Below are positions 12,842 through 21,607 of a stretch of DNA of 48,327 nt, in pieces (position 1 is the stretch's first letter; every line of letters begins with the position of its first letter). The DNA is from Acinetobacter guerrae. Lineage in GTDB: Bacteria; Pseudomonadota; Gammaproteobacteria; Pseudomonadales; Moraxellaceae. Under the pieces are notes generated by a model, which was given only the letters and a program-made list of their open reading frames with translations, ran no database searches and was not told the DNA's origin. The stretch covers positions 1 through 48,327 of the forward strand of contig NZ_LXGN01000006.1 in assembly GCF_009372255.1 (NCBI RefSeq). The letters are read 5' to 3'. The position numbers and the translations under genes are program-made.

Positions 12842-13924
12842 TCATATGGGGACAGCACAAACCTGACCATGTTCCACATTGAACAATTGATAAGATACAG
12901 CCAGATCTTGCAGGTGCTGTTGTACAGCCTGTTGATCTAAAGTGGTAATGAAAACTTGACTACCTAACTGGCTTAATCGTTCAATTAATCGCCGCTGTGC
13001 GGCATGGTCTAATTCTGCTGTCAAATCATCTAATAATACCACAGTTTCCTTATTACTCGCATGTAACATTGCAATCTGTGACAGTTTTAAAGCCATCATC
13101 AGGAGCTTTTTCTGCCCCCGTGATAGCACATCATCCGCATCGCCCAATGGGGTTTTTAAACGCAAATCGGCACGATGTGGACCATATTCGGTGTAGCGTC
13201 GTTCTATATCTTTTTGATGATATTGAATCAAATCCTGCAACAGCCCATGTTCTTGATGGAATCCCGATTGATAATCGAGTTCAATCGATAATTCAGGCAA
13301 AAGCAGGTTTAAATCTTGTTGTAAAAACACCTGCCATTTTTCAATAACCACTGTACGTTGTGTATGTAAAATTTCGCCGTACAGTGCGAGTAATTTATTC
13401 CAAGGTTCAAGCTGTGCAAGCGAAACTTGTCGTGAATTTTTAAGTAAGCTATTACGTTGCTTTAAAGCACGCGAATACTGCTGCCATGTCGCATAAAAAT
13501 CAGGTTCCACGTGAAACATCAGCCAGTCTAGCATTTGTCGTCGTGGTTTAGCTCCATGATCCAAAATATCTGTACTTTGTGGATCGATATGTTGTAAAGG
13601 AAGTAATTTTGCTAATTGACCTTGCGTTGCCACGGGATCGCCATTCACTTTAATCAACTGCTCGCCCGTGGCAAGTTTACGCATTCCTACTTTTTCAGTC
13701 GTCGACTGAGCAAAAACAATCGCATCAGGCGTACCATGTTGAATGTAATGTTTGGGTGTATAGGTACGAAAAGAGCGTCCAGTCGATAGCAAATGAATTG
13801 CTTCTAGCACTGAGGTTTTGCCCGAGCCGTTAGCGCCATAAAAAATATTAAACGGCTGCAACCCAGAAAGTGCAACCGTTTTTAAATTGCGCACACGCTC
13901 TATATTTAAACGTGTAATGTGCAT
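12842..13924 (-). CDS. recF: DNA replication and repair protein RecF
   Basis: SMC-like ATPase that helps load RecA at single-strand gaps with RecO and RecR. The 360-residue protein has Walker A GANGSGKT (30-37), an ABC-type signature [12 protein letters not shown] and a Walker [11 protein letters not shown] near residues 310-320. It lies 15 bases after dnaN and 46 before gyrB, in the conserved origin-side cluster. A near-consensus parS half palindrome (13503-13518) falls inside its coding sequence. The ATG start has no strong ribosome binding site, which is consistent with translational coupling to dnaN. Confidence 0.97.
   Translation of the reverse strand: MHITRLNIERVRNLKTVALSGLQPFNIFYGANGSGKTSVLEAIHLLSTGRSFRTYTPKHYIQHGTPDAIVFAQSTTEKVGMRKLATGEQLIKVNGDPVATQGQLAKLLPLQHIDPQSTDILDHGAKPRRQMLDWLMFHVEPDFYATWQQYSRALKQRNSLLKNSRQVSLAQLEPWNKLLALYGEILHTQRTVVIEKWQVFLQQDLNLLLPELSIELDYQSGFHQEHGLLQDLIQYHQKDIERRYTEYGPHRADLRLKTPLGDADDVLSRGQKKLLMMALKLSQIAMLHASNKETVVLLDDLTAELDHAAQRRLIERLSQLGSQVFITTLDQQAVQQHLQDLAVSYQLFNVEHGQVCAVPI
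13503..13518. other. parS-like site inside recF
   Basis: GGTTCCACGTGAAACA differs from the consensus TGTTYCACGTGAAACA only at its first base. ParB binds such sites to organise the origin for segregation. One of three such sites in the window. Confidence 0.6.
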
Positions 13925-13939
13925 CTGATCATCAGTTCT

Positions 13940-15088
13940 TTAGACACGCATCGGCATAACAACATAAGTCTGATCCGTATGAGTAGGATCCTGTACCAAG
14001 ACCGATTGATTCGCTTCTGACATCGTCATACTTACATCATCACCATCTAATACACTCAATACATCCAGTAAATACTGGGCATTAAATGACATTTCCATAG
14101 AAGTGTTTTGATATTGAATGGCTAAATCTTCAATTGCCTCATCCTGTTCAGGGTTATTGGCACGAAGCTGTAATACATCAGGATTAAAGTTTAAGAAGAC
14201 ACCACGTAATTTTTCATTACTTAAAATTGCGACACGTTGCAAAGATTGTTTAAATACATCATGCGCAATTTGTGCGTGTTTATCACCACCACGAGGGATT
14301 ACACGGCGATAATCTGGGAATTTACCATCAATCAACTTCGTGGTAAAACGAACTGTAATGTCACCCTGTTCTTTATCACGACTTGGTGTGGTAATCGTCA
14401 CATTGAGCAATTCACGGCCAATCAGCAAACGTAATTGTTCATCTTCAATACTTAATAAACGCTGCAATTCACCAACCGCTTTACGAGGCACAATGGCTTG
14501 TACCAATTGAGTCGCATTAGAAGAAGCTAAAACTTCACACAGAGCCAGACGATGACCATCTGTAGTCACAGCACGTAGTTGATTTTCATCAATTTCTAGT
14601 AAAGTTCCAGTCAGATAAAAACGGACATCCTGAACTGCCATAGCAAAAGCAGTTTTTTCAAATAGGCGCTTGAGTTCACGTTGAGTGACCTGAACCTGTG
14701 TACCCTGACTATTTTCAGTATTGAGTAAGGGATAATCTTCTGCGGGTAAAGTACCCAACACAAAACGGCTATTGCCTGATTTTAAAATACAACGCTGGTC
14801 TTCTGTAATTTGCAGATCAATCAACGCCGCTGATGGTAATGATTTACAGATATCCATTAATTTACGTGCTGGAACTGTCGTTTCACCCGCTTGTAAACAA
14901 GCCCCTTCAGCCAATGTGGTACTGGCAACAAGTTCTACTTCCAGATCAGAACCAGTAATGGTCAAAGCCTGATCAGTCGCCTGAATTTTAACGTTTGAAA
15001 GAATATTTAAGGTATGACGACGCTCCACCGCTCCTACAACGTGGGACAGAACATTGACTAAACTTTCTTTAGCGATTTTCAAACGCAC
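13940..15088 (-). CDS. dnaN: DNA polymerase III beta subunit (sliding clamp)
   Basis: Ring-shaped clamp that tethers DNA polymerase III to DNA. The 382-residue protein begins MRLKIAKESL and continues with the three repeated clamp domains; recognisable blocks include RHTLNILSNV, the GSDLEVEL loop, the TDGHRLAL block near the end of domain 2 and the C-terminal YVVMPMRV. The start is GTG, eight bases after AGAGGA. It follows dnaA after a 91-base gap that may contain an extra promoter. Order and strand match the conserved bacterial dnaA-dnaN-recF-gyrB arrangement. Confidence 0.98.
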   Translation of the reverse strand: MRLKIAKESLVNVLSHVVGAVERRHTLNILSNVKIQATDQALTITGSDLEVELVASTTLAEGACLQAGETTVPARKLMDICKSLPSAALIDLQITEDQRCILKSGNSRFVLGTLPAEDYPLLNTENSQGTQVQVTQRELKRLFEKTAFAMAVQDVRFYLTGTLLEIDENQLRAVTTDGHRLALCEVLASSNATQLVQAIVPRKAVGELQRLLSIEDEQLRLLIGRELLNVTITTPSRDKEQGDITVRFTTKLIDGKFPDYRRVIPRGGDKHAQIAHDVFKQSLQRVAILSNEKLRGVFLNFNPDVLQLRANNPEQDEAIEDLAIQYQNTSMEMSFNAQYLLDVLSVLDGDDVSMTMSEANQSVLVQDPTHTDQTYVVMPMRV

Positions 15089-15179
15089 AATTCATTCCTC
15101 TAACAACTGAAGGCAATTATTTCATTTTTTAGCTGTGTACTATGCGGGAGTTGATACGACTTTGCAACTGCCCTGATGC

Positions 15180-16574
15180 TTAACTTTGCAGTAAACGCAA
15201 CAAGTTTTTATAGTCTTCATTGAAGATCGGATCTTCATCTTTCAAACTTTGTACTTTTTCACAAGCATGCATGACCGTACTATGATCGCGTCCACCAAAA
15301 GCCATACCAATTTCAGGAAAACTATCCCCTGTTAATTCACGTGCCAATCCCATCGCCAGTTGTCTTGGTCGTGCATAAATTCGGGTACGTTTTGGCCCAA
15401 TCAATTCTTTGAGCGGAATACGGAAATATTCACTGACCACACGCTGAATATTTTCCACACTAATGGTTCGTGCACGAATGGCTAGCACATCTTTTAAAGA
15501 TTCTCTTACCACATCCAGATCAATTTGCGATCCCTTAAAACGGGCAATCGCCACCACTTTATTTAAAGCACCTTCTAGTTCACGAACATTAGCTACAACT
15601 TGTTGAGCAATAAACAAGGCACAATTACGCGGCAGATCTACACCACTATTTTCTGCTTTTTTGAGTAAAATCTCGATTCGGGTTTCAATATCTGGTGGTT
15701 CTACTCCAACAGAGAGTCCCCATGAAAAACGTGATACCAGACGTGGATCTAGCTCAGTTAACTCTTTTGGATAGCGATCAGAGGTCAGAATGATTTGTTT
15801 GGATTCATCCAATAACGCATTAAACGTATAAAAGAACTCGACCAGACTGGCTTCTTTACCTGCCAACAAATGAATATCATCGACCAAAAGCAAATCTAAA
15901 GAACGACAATTTTTCTTAAATTCTTCTACTTTGCCTTTTTGCAAAGAGGATACAAAATCTTGCACAAAACTTTCAGCAGTCATATACATGACCCGTGCAT
16001 TCGGCTTGGCTTGTAATAACGCATTACCAACAGCTTGCATCAAGTGCGTTTTACCCAGACCCGTCGGACCATATAAAAATAATGGATTATGCTGCGATGC
16101 CCCGAGCTGGGTTAATACCTTACGACAAGTTTCTGCCGCCATCTGGTTAGAGCGACCTTCAACAAAAAGTGAAAAAGAAAATAACGGATTAAGTAAACGT
16201 TTTTTTGAATTCAAATTTTTAGCAGATGCCATTGGCGGTGTTTCAACAACATCTTTCTTAACCCGAGTCGGAGCCGCAACCGTATTTAAGGCAGCAGTGG
16301 TCGTCGCTGGTTGTTCTGTTGGGGATAAAATTGCCCCAGGACGTGAATCAACCAAAATATCAACCTGACGAACGCGCCCTTCAGATAACTGTTCAGCCAA
16401 AATTGAAATCAGTTCAAGGTGGTGTTCCTGAATATAACGTGTCCAATAAGGATTTGGCGCATATAAACGTAAGGTATCCTCCGCTTCCTCGGCAACCAAA
16501 GGGCGGATCCACATCGCAAAGACATTATCAGAGAGCTCTTGTCGCAAGCGATTTAAGCAGTCTGTCCACAGCAT
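15180..16574 (-). CDS. dnaA: Chromosomal replication initiator DnaA
   Basis: AAA+ ATPase that binds DnaA boxes and opens oriC. The 464-residue protein has domain I (residues 1-80, begins MLWTDCLNRL), a variable linker (about 81-130), the AAA+ domain with Walker A GPTGLGKTH (169-177), Walker B LLLVDDIHLL, and domain IV with the DNA-binding signature GGRDHSTVMHAC. AGGGG precedes the ATG by seven bases. It lies directly beside the origin, transcribed away from it, so its promoter is inside the origin region and probably autoregulated by the DnaA boxes there. Its linker codons contain one perfect copy (16204-16215) of the 12-bp palindrome that recurs in oriC and at 36.9-37.35 kb. Confidence 0.98.
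   Translation of the reverse strand: MLWTDCLNRLRQELSDNVFAMWIRPLVAEEAEDTLRLYAPNPYWTRYIQEHHLELISILAEQLSEGRVRQVDILVDSRPGAILSPTEQPATTTAALNTVAAPTRVKKDVVETPPMASAKNLNSKKRLLNPLFSFSLFVEGRSNQMAAETCRKVLTQLGASQHNPLFLYGPTGLGKTHLMQAVGNALLQAKPNARVMYMTAESFVQDFVSSLQKGKVEEFKKNCRSLDLLLVDDIHLLAGKEASLVEFFYTFNALLDESKQIILTSDRYPKELTELDPRLVSRFSWGLSVGVEPPDIETRIEILLKKAENSGVDLPRNCALFIAQQVVANVRELEGALNKVVAIARFKGSQIDLDVVRESLKDVLAIRARTISVENIQRVVSEYFRIPLKELIGPKRTRIYARPRQLAMGLARELTGDSFPEIGMAFGGRDHSTVMHACEKVQSLKDEDPIFNEDYKNLLRLLQS
16204..16215. repeat. Origin-type 12-bp palindrome within dnaA
   Basis: TTTGAATTCAAA, identical to four copies in the 36889-37351 cluster and one base different from the copies in oriC. It lies in the codons of the variable linker of DnaA, where sequence constraint on the protein is weak. 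Confidence 0.7.
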
Positions 16575-16593
16575 GTGATTCCCCTATCTCTTT

Positions 16594-16977
16594 TTTAAAT
16601 TCAAAAAACAATATACACCCCCTTCCCAAACAAAGGGGCTGCCATTCTACCCAAGTTATCCACATCTGTCATGAACGAAACAAGTTGTTTTGTTCAAAAA
16701 GAGTGCTTTTGCTGTTTAAATTTAAATTCAAACCCACTGTGGATAAGTTTAACCACAAGCTGGGGATAGTTTTAAGCAACAAGTTATCCACAATCTATAA
16801 GTTTTATAAAAACAGAGTTATTCACAACCTAACAAGATGATTTTTAAATTTAAAGTTCGGGTTTCCACAGAAAAAACCGACCCTAATAAGAATAAATTTA
16901 AATTTTAAAATTTGAATTTATTTAATAGCATCCATGTTGCTGTGGATAATCTAGCGAGTTATGAATTTAAATTCAAA
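16594..16977. repeat. 12-bp AT repeats interspersed with DnaA boxes
   Basis: Copies of TTTAAATTCAAA at 16594-16605, 16721-16732 and 16966-16977, and of TTTAAATTTAAA at 16715-16726 (overlapping) and 16843-16854, with a partial copy near 16911. The same family, as TTTGAATTYAAA, forms the 36889-37351 cluster. Confidence 0.75.
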
Positions 16978-17173
16978 CAATCTGATGATACTCATTGTTG
17001 CTTTTAAAATTGTTGATAAATATGAGAATAAGCTGTGGGTATCAAAAAAACAAGAATAAATTGAATGAATTAGATTGTGTATATTTTTTGTAGGCATGTT
17101 TCCATATTTTTATTCAAACTCATGGGTCGATCTACAAAGAGACTGAATAAAATGTAAACTTTTTGATTTTTCA

Positions 17174-17202
17174 TTGACAGCGTGCGCGTTGCACCATAAA
17201 AT
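17174..17202 (+). promoter_or_regulatory. Promoter of rpmH-rnpA
   Basis: Perfect -35 TTGACA (17174-17179), 17-base spacer and -10 TAAAAT (17197-17202), 42 bases before the rpmH start. Confidence 0.85.
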
Positions 17203-17243
17203 CGCGAACCTTTACAGAAAGATCATATTTTGGGAGTTTCGAT

Positions 17244-17378
17244 ATGAAACGTACTTTTCAGCCCTCTGAACTAAAACGTAAACGTGTTCATGGTTTCCGC
17301 GCTCGTATGGCAACTAAAGCTGGTCGTCAAGTATTGGCTCGCCGTCGTGCAAAAGGTCGTCACAGCTTAACTGTTTAA
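17244..17378 (+). CDS. rpmH: Ribosomal protein bL34
   Basis: A 44-residue, highly basic ribosomal protein of the large subunit, beginning [14 protein letters not shown] and ending [12 protein letters not shown], which is the typical L34 sequence with the RARM and KGR blocks. It has a ribosome binding site (GGGAG) ten bases before the ATG and a perfect promoter upstream. It is the first gene of the conserved rpmH-rnpA-yidD-yidC-mnmE series, directly to the right of oriC. Confidence 0.98.
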
Positions 17379-17414
17379 TTTATTTAAATCGTTATTACTA
17401 CACGATCGGGTGTT

Positions 17415-17807
17415 ATGACACTTTATAGCTTCGGTACAAATGTACGCTTACATTGCGCTGCTGATTTTAAAGGTGTGTTTGATGGTGCGCTTTTTAAAGT
17501 GCATCAACCCCATTTTTTATTTTTGGCAAAACCTTCTGAACAGTCTAAAAGCCGTTTAGGATTGGTTGTTGCCAAAAAAAAAGTGCGCCGTGCGCACGAA
17601 AGAAATCGAATAAAACGACTTGCACGCGAAAGCTTTCGTTTGCATCAACAACAATTAGCACTTATTGATATTGTTGTAATGCCAAAATTAGGCATTGAAG
17701 CGGTATCTAATGCTGATCTGGCTCAGCAACTTCAATTGGCTTGGCATAAATTAAACCGCCTTGCTCATAAGCATCAAAACACTGTCTCTTCCTCACTTCA
17801 AAAATAG
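17415..17807 (+). CDS. rnpA: Ribonuclease P protein component
   Basis: Protein subunit that works with the catalytic RNA of RNase P to cut the 5' leader from pre-tRNAs. The 130-residue basic protein carries the RNR motif block [18 protein letters not shown] in its middle, preceded by GLVVAKKK and followed by DIVVMPK. It is 36 bases after rpmH, in the usual order. The N terminus is slightly unusual ([12 protein letters not shown]) but places the conserved F-x-x-VF segment correctly. The RNase P RNA gene is not in the window. Confidence 0.95.
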   Translation: MTLYSFGTNVRLHCAADFKGVFDGALFKVHQPHFLFLAKPSEQSKSRLGLVVAKKKVRRAHERNRIKRLARESFRLHQQQLALIDIVVMPKLGIEAVSNADLAQQLQLAWHKLNRLAHKHQNTVSSSLQK

Positions 17808-17816
17808 AGATGACCA

Positions 17817-18137
17817 ATGGTATTTATCCTGCATTGGTTGATTCGATTTTATCAAATTGCCTTGAGTCCTTTGTTTGGACCTCGTTGTCGTTATATGCCA
17901 ACCTGTTCGCAATATGCACTGGAAGCAGTTCATACACATGGTGCAATGAAAGGAAGCTGGCTGGCGTTTAATCGTGTCTGTCGATGTCATCCCTGGGGGG
18001 GAAGTGGGTATGATCCTGTACCTACTAAAGCAATTCGTTTTATTTCATTTCAGCAAATAGATTCTCAAAAGCCTCACGTTGCTGTACCCTTTCGTGAGCG
18101 TTTATTAAACCAAAATCACTTTAACCACTTGGGATAA
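17817..18137 (+). CDS. yidD: Membrane protein insertion efficiency factor YidD
   Basis: Small inner-membrane-associated protein that supports YidC-dependent insertion. The 106-residue protein shows the family pattern: an amphipathic N-terminal helix ([14 protein letters not shown]), [11 protein letters not shown], then [14 protein letters not shown]. It lies 9 bases after rnpA and 5 before yidC, so the three are probably co-translated. The tail after residue 75 is longer than in E. coli and not conserved in my reading. The AGAG before its ATG is a weak ribosome binding site, again pointing to coupling. Confidence 0.95.
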   Translation: MVFILHWLIRFYQIALSPLFGPRCRYMPTCSQYALEAVHTHGAMKGSWLAFNRVCRCHPWGGSGYDPVPTKAIRFISFQQIDSQKPHVAVPFRERLLNQNHFNHLG

Positions 18138-18142
18138 TTGAT

Positions 18143-19891
18143 ATGCAACAATGGGCCAGGTTTGCGATTCTCGGAGCCATGTTTGTCACCGCATATTTGC
18201 TAATCTTGGCTTGGCAAAAAGATTATGGTCACAGCACAACTTCAGCTCAACCTGCGCCTGCCGCAGTCGTTGCATCTCATGAAGTTTCTGCGGACCTGCC
18301 GAATAGCCAGGCTACGGCGACATCGACAGATGTGCCACAAGCAAATATTGCGACACAGCAAGTTACAGATGCGACAGCACCTGTGAGTCAACAGCTTATT
18401 TCAGTACAAACTGACCTTTATCACCTCTGGATCAATCCTAAAGGTGGTGATATTGTGCGTATTGAATTACTCAATCACGATAAAGACAAAAACAGCGACC
18501 AGCCTTTTGTGATGCTGGAAAGTGATGCCAAACGCACTTATGTGGCACAATCCGGTTTAATTGGATTGAATGGCCCAGATAGTAGTCGTCAAGGTCGTCC
18601 GCAGTATGAAGTTGAAAAAACAACTTACACATTGTCAGATGCCAAAGACAGTCAAAATAAAGAAGGTAAAGCTGAAAAAGTTCTGACTGTACCTATGGTC
18701 TATAAAACGGCTGATGGTGTTGAAATCATCAAGCGTTTTACTTTCAAACAAGGTGATTATCCAGTTAATGTGAGCTATCAGGTTGTGAACCGTAGTGCGC
18801 AGAATTGGCAAGGTCAAATGTTTGGACAAATCAAGCGCGATAACTCTGAAGATCCAGGAAAATCTGATCAAGGTATCTTTACCTTAGGTACTTTTCTTGG
18901 GGGTGCATGGGGAACGCCTGACGAGCATTATAACAAGCTAAAATTTGCTAATTTCTCTGATGAAAAACTAAATGTGGATGCCAAAGGCGGCTGGGTCGCG
19001 ATGGTACAACACTATTTTGTCAGTGCATGGATTCCAGGACATTTTGGTGATCAGGCTTATACAGCTAAGCTAGAATCACGAAAATCTGCCGATAATATGA
19101 ACCTAATTGGCTTTACCTCACCGACAATTAATGTCCCTGCGGGTAAAACCATGACTGTTGATGCAACTTTCTACTCTGGGCCAAAAATCCAGTCAGAGTT
19201 GAAAGATCTGGCAGTTGGTTTAAATCAAACCGTTGATTACGGTTGGTTATGGCCGATTGCGAAACTATTGTTTTTAGGTTTGCAATTTTTCCATAGCATT
19301 GTGGGTAACTGGGGTTGGTCAATCATTCTTTTGACCATTTTAGTAAAGCTTATCTTGTGGCCGTTATCTTCAAAAAGCTATCGCTCAATGGCGAAAATGC
19401 GTGTCATTGCACCTGAAATGCAACGTATGAAAGAAGAGTTTGGCGAAGACCGTATGCGTTTCTCTCAGGAAATGATGGCGCTTTACAAACGTGAGCAGGT
19501 GAATCCGCTTTCAGGTTGTTTGCCCCTTCTGCTGCAAATGCCTATTTTCCTTGCTCTGTATTGGGTACTCATGGAAAGTGTGGAGTTACGTCACGCACCG
19601 TGGATGCTTTGGATTCAGGATTTATCTGCGATGGATCCATGGTTTATCTTGCCACTTTTGATGGGCGCGACCATGTTTATCCAGCAAATGCTGAACCCAC
19701 AACCTGCGGATCCAATGCAGGCTAAAGTGTTCCGCCTGATGCCGATCATTTTCACTGTATTTATGCTGTTCTTCCCATCGGGCTTGGTGTTGTACTGGAT
19801 CGTGAACAACAGTATTACGATTCTTCAGCAATGGTTTATTAATAAAAACGTTGCTAAAAATCGTCCAGCGACGCCAGAAGCGAGTTCTTAA
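18143..19891 (+). CDS. yidC: Membrane protein insertase YidC
   Basis: Inner-membrane insertase (Oxa1/YidC family) that acts alone or with SecYEG. The 582-residue protein has an N-terminal membrane anchor (residues 6-24), a long periplasmic domain typical of Gram-negative YidC (to about 360) after an Ala/Gln/Thr-rich linker, and the conserved C-terminal five-helix insertase core with WGWSIILLTILVK, the cytoplasmic coiled hairpin (PEMQRMKEEFGEDR), NPLSGCLPLLLQMP and FPSGLVLYWIVNN. It starts five bases after yidD and ends in a strong terminator before mnmE. Confidence 0.98.
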   Translation: MQQWARFAILGAMFVTAYLLILAWQKDYGHSTTSAQPAPAAVVASHEVSADLPNSQATATSTDVPQANIATQQVTDATAPVSQQLISVQTDLYHLWINPKGGDIVRIELLNHDKDKNSDQPFVMLESDAKRTYVAQSGLIGLNGPDSSRQGRPQYEVEKTTYTLSDAKDSQNKEGKAEKVLTVPMVYKTADGVEIIKRFTFKQGDYPVNVSYQVVNRSAQNWQGQMFGQIKRDNSEDPGKSDQGIFTLGTFLGGAWGTPDEHYNKLKFANFSDEKLNVDAKGGWVAMVQHYFVSAWIPGHFGDQAYTAKLESRKSADNMNLIGFTSPTINVPAGKTMTVDATFYSGPKIQSELKDLAVGLNQTVDYGWLWPIAKLLFLGLQFFHSIVGNWGWSIILLTILVKLILWPLSSKSYRSMAKMRVIAPEMQRMKEEFGEDRMRFSQEMMALYKREQVNPLSGCLPLLLQMPIFLALYWVLMESVELRHAPWMLWIQDLSAMDPWFILPLLMGATMFIQQMLNPQPADPMQAKVFRLMPIIFTVFMLFFPSGLVLYWIVNNSITILQQWFINKNVAKNRPATPEASS

Positions 19892-19920
19892 CTCACCTTC
19901 TGAGTTACAAAAGCTGATAA

Positions 19921-19957
19921 AATCCGCTCAAGATGCTAATCTTGAGCGGATTTTTTA
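19921..19957 (+). terminator. Intrinsic terminator of the rpmH-yidC operon
   Basis: Fourteen-base perfect stem AATCCGCTCAAGAT / ATCTTGAGCGGATT with a four-base loop and six T. It separates yidC from mnmE. Confidence 0.92.
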
Positions 19958-19990
19958 TTTCTGTTTTCTTGCAATATTTAGGTTGTTGTT

Positions 19991-21346
19991 ATGCTTGCAC
20001 AAACCACCATTACTGCTATTGCTACCCCTCCTGGTCGTGGTGGCGTGGGTGTGATTCGTCTTTCTGGCCCTAAAGCTTTTGTGATTGCGCAGGCTTTAAC
20101 GGGAAAAACCTTACCTGAGTCACGTATGGCAGGCTTTCGCCAGTTTTACGATGCTGATGGTGAAGTGATGGATGAAGGTTTGGTGCTATGTTTTCCAAAT
20201 CCACATTCATTTACGGGCGAAGATGTGGTGGAGTTACAGGGACATGGTGGACCTGTCATTCAAAATGCATTACTGGGTCGCTTATTTGAATTAGGTGCAA
20301 AAGCCGCGAAAGCGGGTGAGTTTTCCATGCGTGCTTTTGAAAATGGAAAACTGGATTTGGTACAGGCGGAAGCCATTGCAGATTTGATTGATGCGACTTC
20401 ACAAGCTGCTGCACGTTCAGCGGTGCGTTCATTGCAAGGTGCTTTTTCGAATAAAATTAATACCGTTTTAGAAAAATTAATTCATTTACGCCTACATGTT
20501 GAAGCGGCGATTGATTTTCCAGAAGAAGAAATTGATTTTCTGGCAGATGGTAAAATTTTGGCTTTGCTCGATGAGGTTAAACAATCAGTTCACGCTGTAC
20601 AGCAATCTGCACGACAAGGTCAGTTGTTGCGAGAAGGCTTACAAGTCGTAATTGCGGGCAAGCCTAATGCAGGTAAATCAAGCTTACTCAATGCTTTGGC
20701 GGGCAATGAGCGTGCGATTGTGACTGATATTGCAGGAACCACTCGTGATGTACTGCATGAAAAAATTAGCTTAAATGGCTTGCCGATCACTTTGACGGAT
20801 ACTGCGGGATTACGTGAAACAGGTGATATTGTCGAAAAAGAAGGGATTCGCCGCGCGATTAAGGAAATTGAACAAGCAGATCTGTTGCTGTTGGTTTACG
20901 ACTTAAGTCATGGTGATGATCCATTACAGCTTGCTCAGGAATATTTCCAAGATCATCTTGATCCTAAACGTTTAATCCTCATTGGGAATAAGTCTGATTT
21001 GCTGGAGCAGACAACATTTGATGATCAATATCAAGGTTTTCGTCATGTTAGGGTTTCGGCCAAACAGGAAACTGGCGTAGAAGGACTCATAGAGACGATT
21101 ACAGCGCATGCGGGCTTTCATCCAGAGGAAGACACCTTTATTGCCAGAACTCGTCACTTAGACGCAATGAAGCGCACTCAGCACTATCTAGATGAGGCAC
21201 GCGAACAGCTTATAGTTTTCCATGCAGGTGAGTTGGTCGCTGAATCTTTACGTTTGGCGCAAAATGCATTGGGTGAAATTACAGGCGATTTTAGTGCGGA
21301 TGATCTATTAGGTAAGATTTTTGGTTCGTTTTGTATTGGAAAATAA
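19991..21346 (+). CDS. mnmE: tRNA modification GTPase MnmE
   Basis: GTPase that, with MnmG, makes the 5-carboxymethylaminomethyl modification of wobble uridine in several tRNAs. The 451-residue protein has the N-terminal folate-binding domain (IATPPGRGGVGVIRLSG), G1 GKPNAGKSS (223-231), G2/G3 GTTRD and DTAG, G4 NKSD and the invariant C-terminal CIGK (448-451). It starts 34 bases after the yidC terminator. In many relatives mnmG, rsmG, parA and parB follow; here none of these is present, and a perfect parS site lies 150 bases downstream instead. Confidence 0.98.
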   Translation: MLAQTTITAIATPPGRGGVGVIRLSGPKAFVIAQALTGKTLPESRMAGFRQFYDADGEVMDEGLVLCFPNPHSFTGEDVVELQGHGGPVIQNALLGRLFELGAKAAKAGEFSMRAFENGKLDLVQAEAIADLIDATSQAAARSAVRSLQGAFSNKINTVLEKLIHLRLHVEAAIDFPEEEIDFLADGKILALLDEVKQSVHAVQQSARQGQLLREGLQVVIAGKPNAGKSSLLNALAGNERAIVTDIAGTTRDVLHEKISLNGLPITLTDTAGLRETGDIVEKEGIRRAIKEIEQADLLLLVYDLSHGDDPLQLAQEYFQDHLDPKRLILIGNKSDLLEQTTFDDQYQGFRHVRVSAKQETGVEGLIETITAHAGFHPEEDTFIARTRHLDAMKRTQHYLDEAREQLIVFHAGELVAESLRLAQNALGEITGDFSADDLLGKIFGSFCIGK

Positions 21347-21348
21347 AA

Positions 21349-21378
21349 AAACACTCATGATCTTTCGGTCATGAGTGC
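21349..21378 (-). terminator. Stem-loop, terminator-like in the leftward direction
   Basis: Stem CACTCATGA / TCATGAGTG with an eight-base loop. On the minus strand it is followed by seven T, on the plus strand by no T-run. It therefore blocks antisense transcription into mnmE better than it ends the mnmE message. Confidence 0.55.
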
Positions 21379-21498
21379 GTGGAGAGTTTCGGAATTTATT
21401 CAGCTTAAACCTAATTTTGACTCGGTTACGTATAATTTATGTGAAAACGATTTTAATTTAAAAAATCTATCTTATAAACATCGCTAAGTTCATAAAAA

Positions 21499-21516
21499 AT
21501 GTTTCACGTGAAACAT
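21499..21516. other. Perfect parS centromere site
   Basis: ATGTTTCACGTGAAACAT is an 18-bp perfect palindrome containing the canonical parS core TGTTTCACGTGAAACA. It lies in the gap between mnmE and the DsbC-like gene, 4.5 kb from oriC. ParB binding there would mark this region for ParA-driven segregation. Confidence 0.92.
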
Positions 21517-21607
21517 CTGACTCAAGGTCTAAGATTCAAAGAAAATATAACAGAGCTGGTCTGTGTTTCTTTTACAATACAGCTTTGTTTTGGTTGAGTA
21601 CGATGCA

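Larger units (their letters stand above)
16575..17243. other. oriC: Chromosomal replication origin oriC
   Basis: The dnaA-rpmH gap is 669 bases with no gene. It carries DnaA boxes TTATCCACA at 16656-16664 (+), 16738-16746 (-), 16784-16792 (+) and 16941-16949 (-) and TTATTCACA at 16818-16826 (+); weaker boxes are at 16761 and 17011. Between them lie AT-rich 12-bp repeats TTTAAATTCAAA or TTTAAATTTAAA at 16594, 16715, 16721, 16843 and 16966, and a dense AT block at 16893-16925 that could be the unwinding element. Genes diverge on both sides, as expected for bidirectional replication, and the rpmH promoter occupies the right end. The exact melting site is inferred. Confidence 0.93.
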
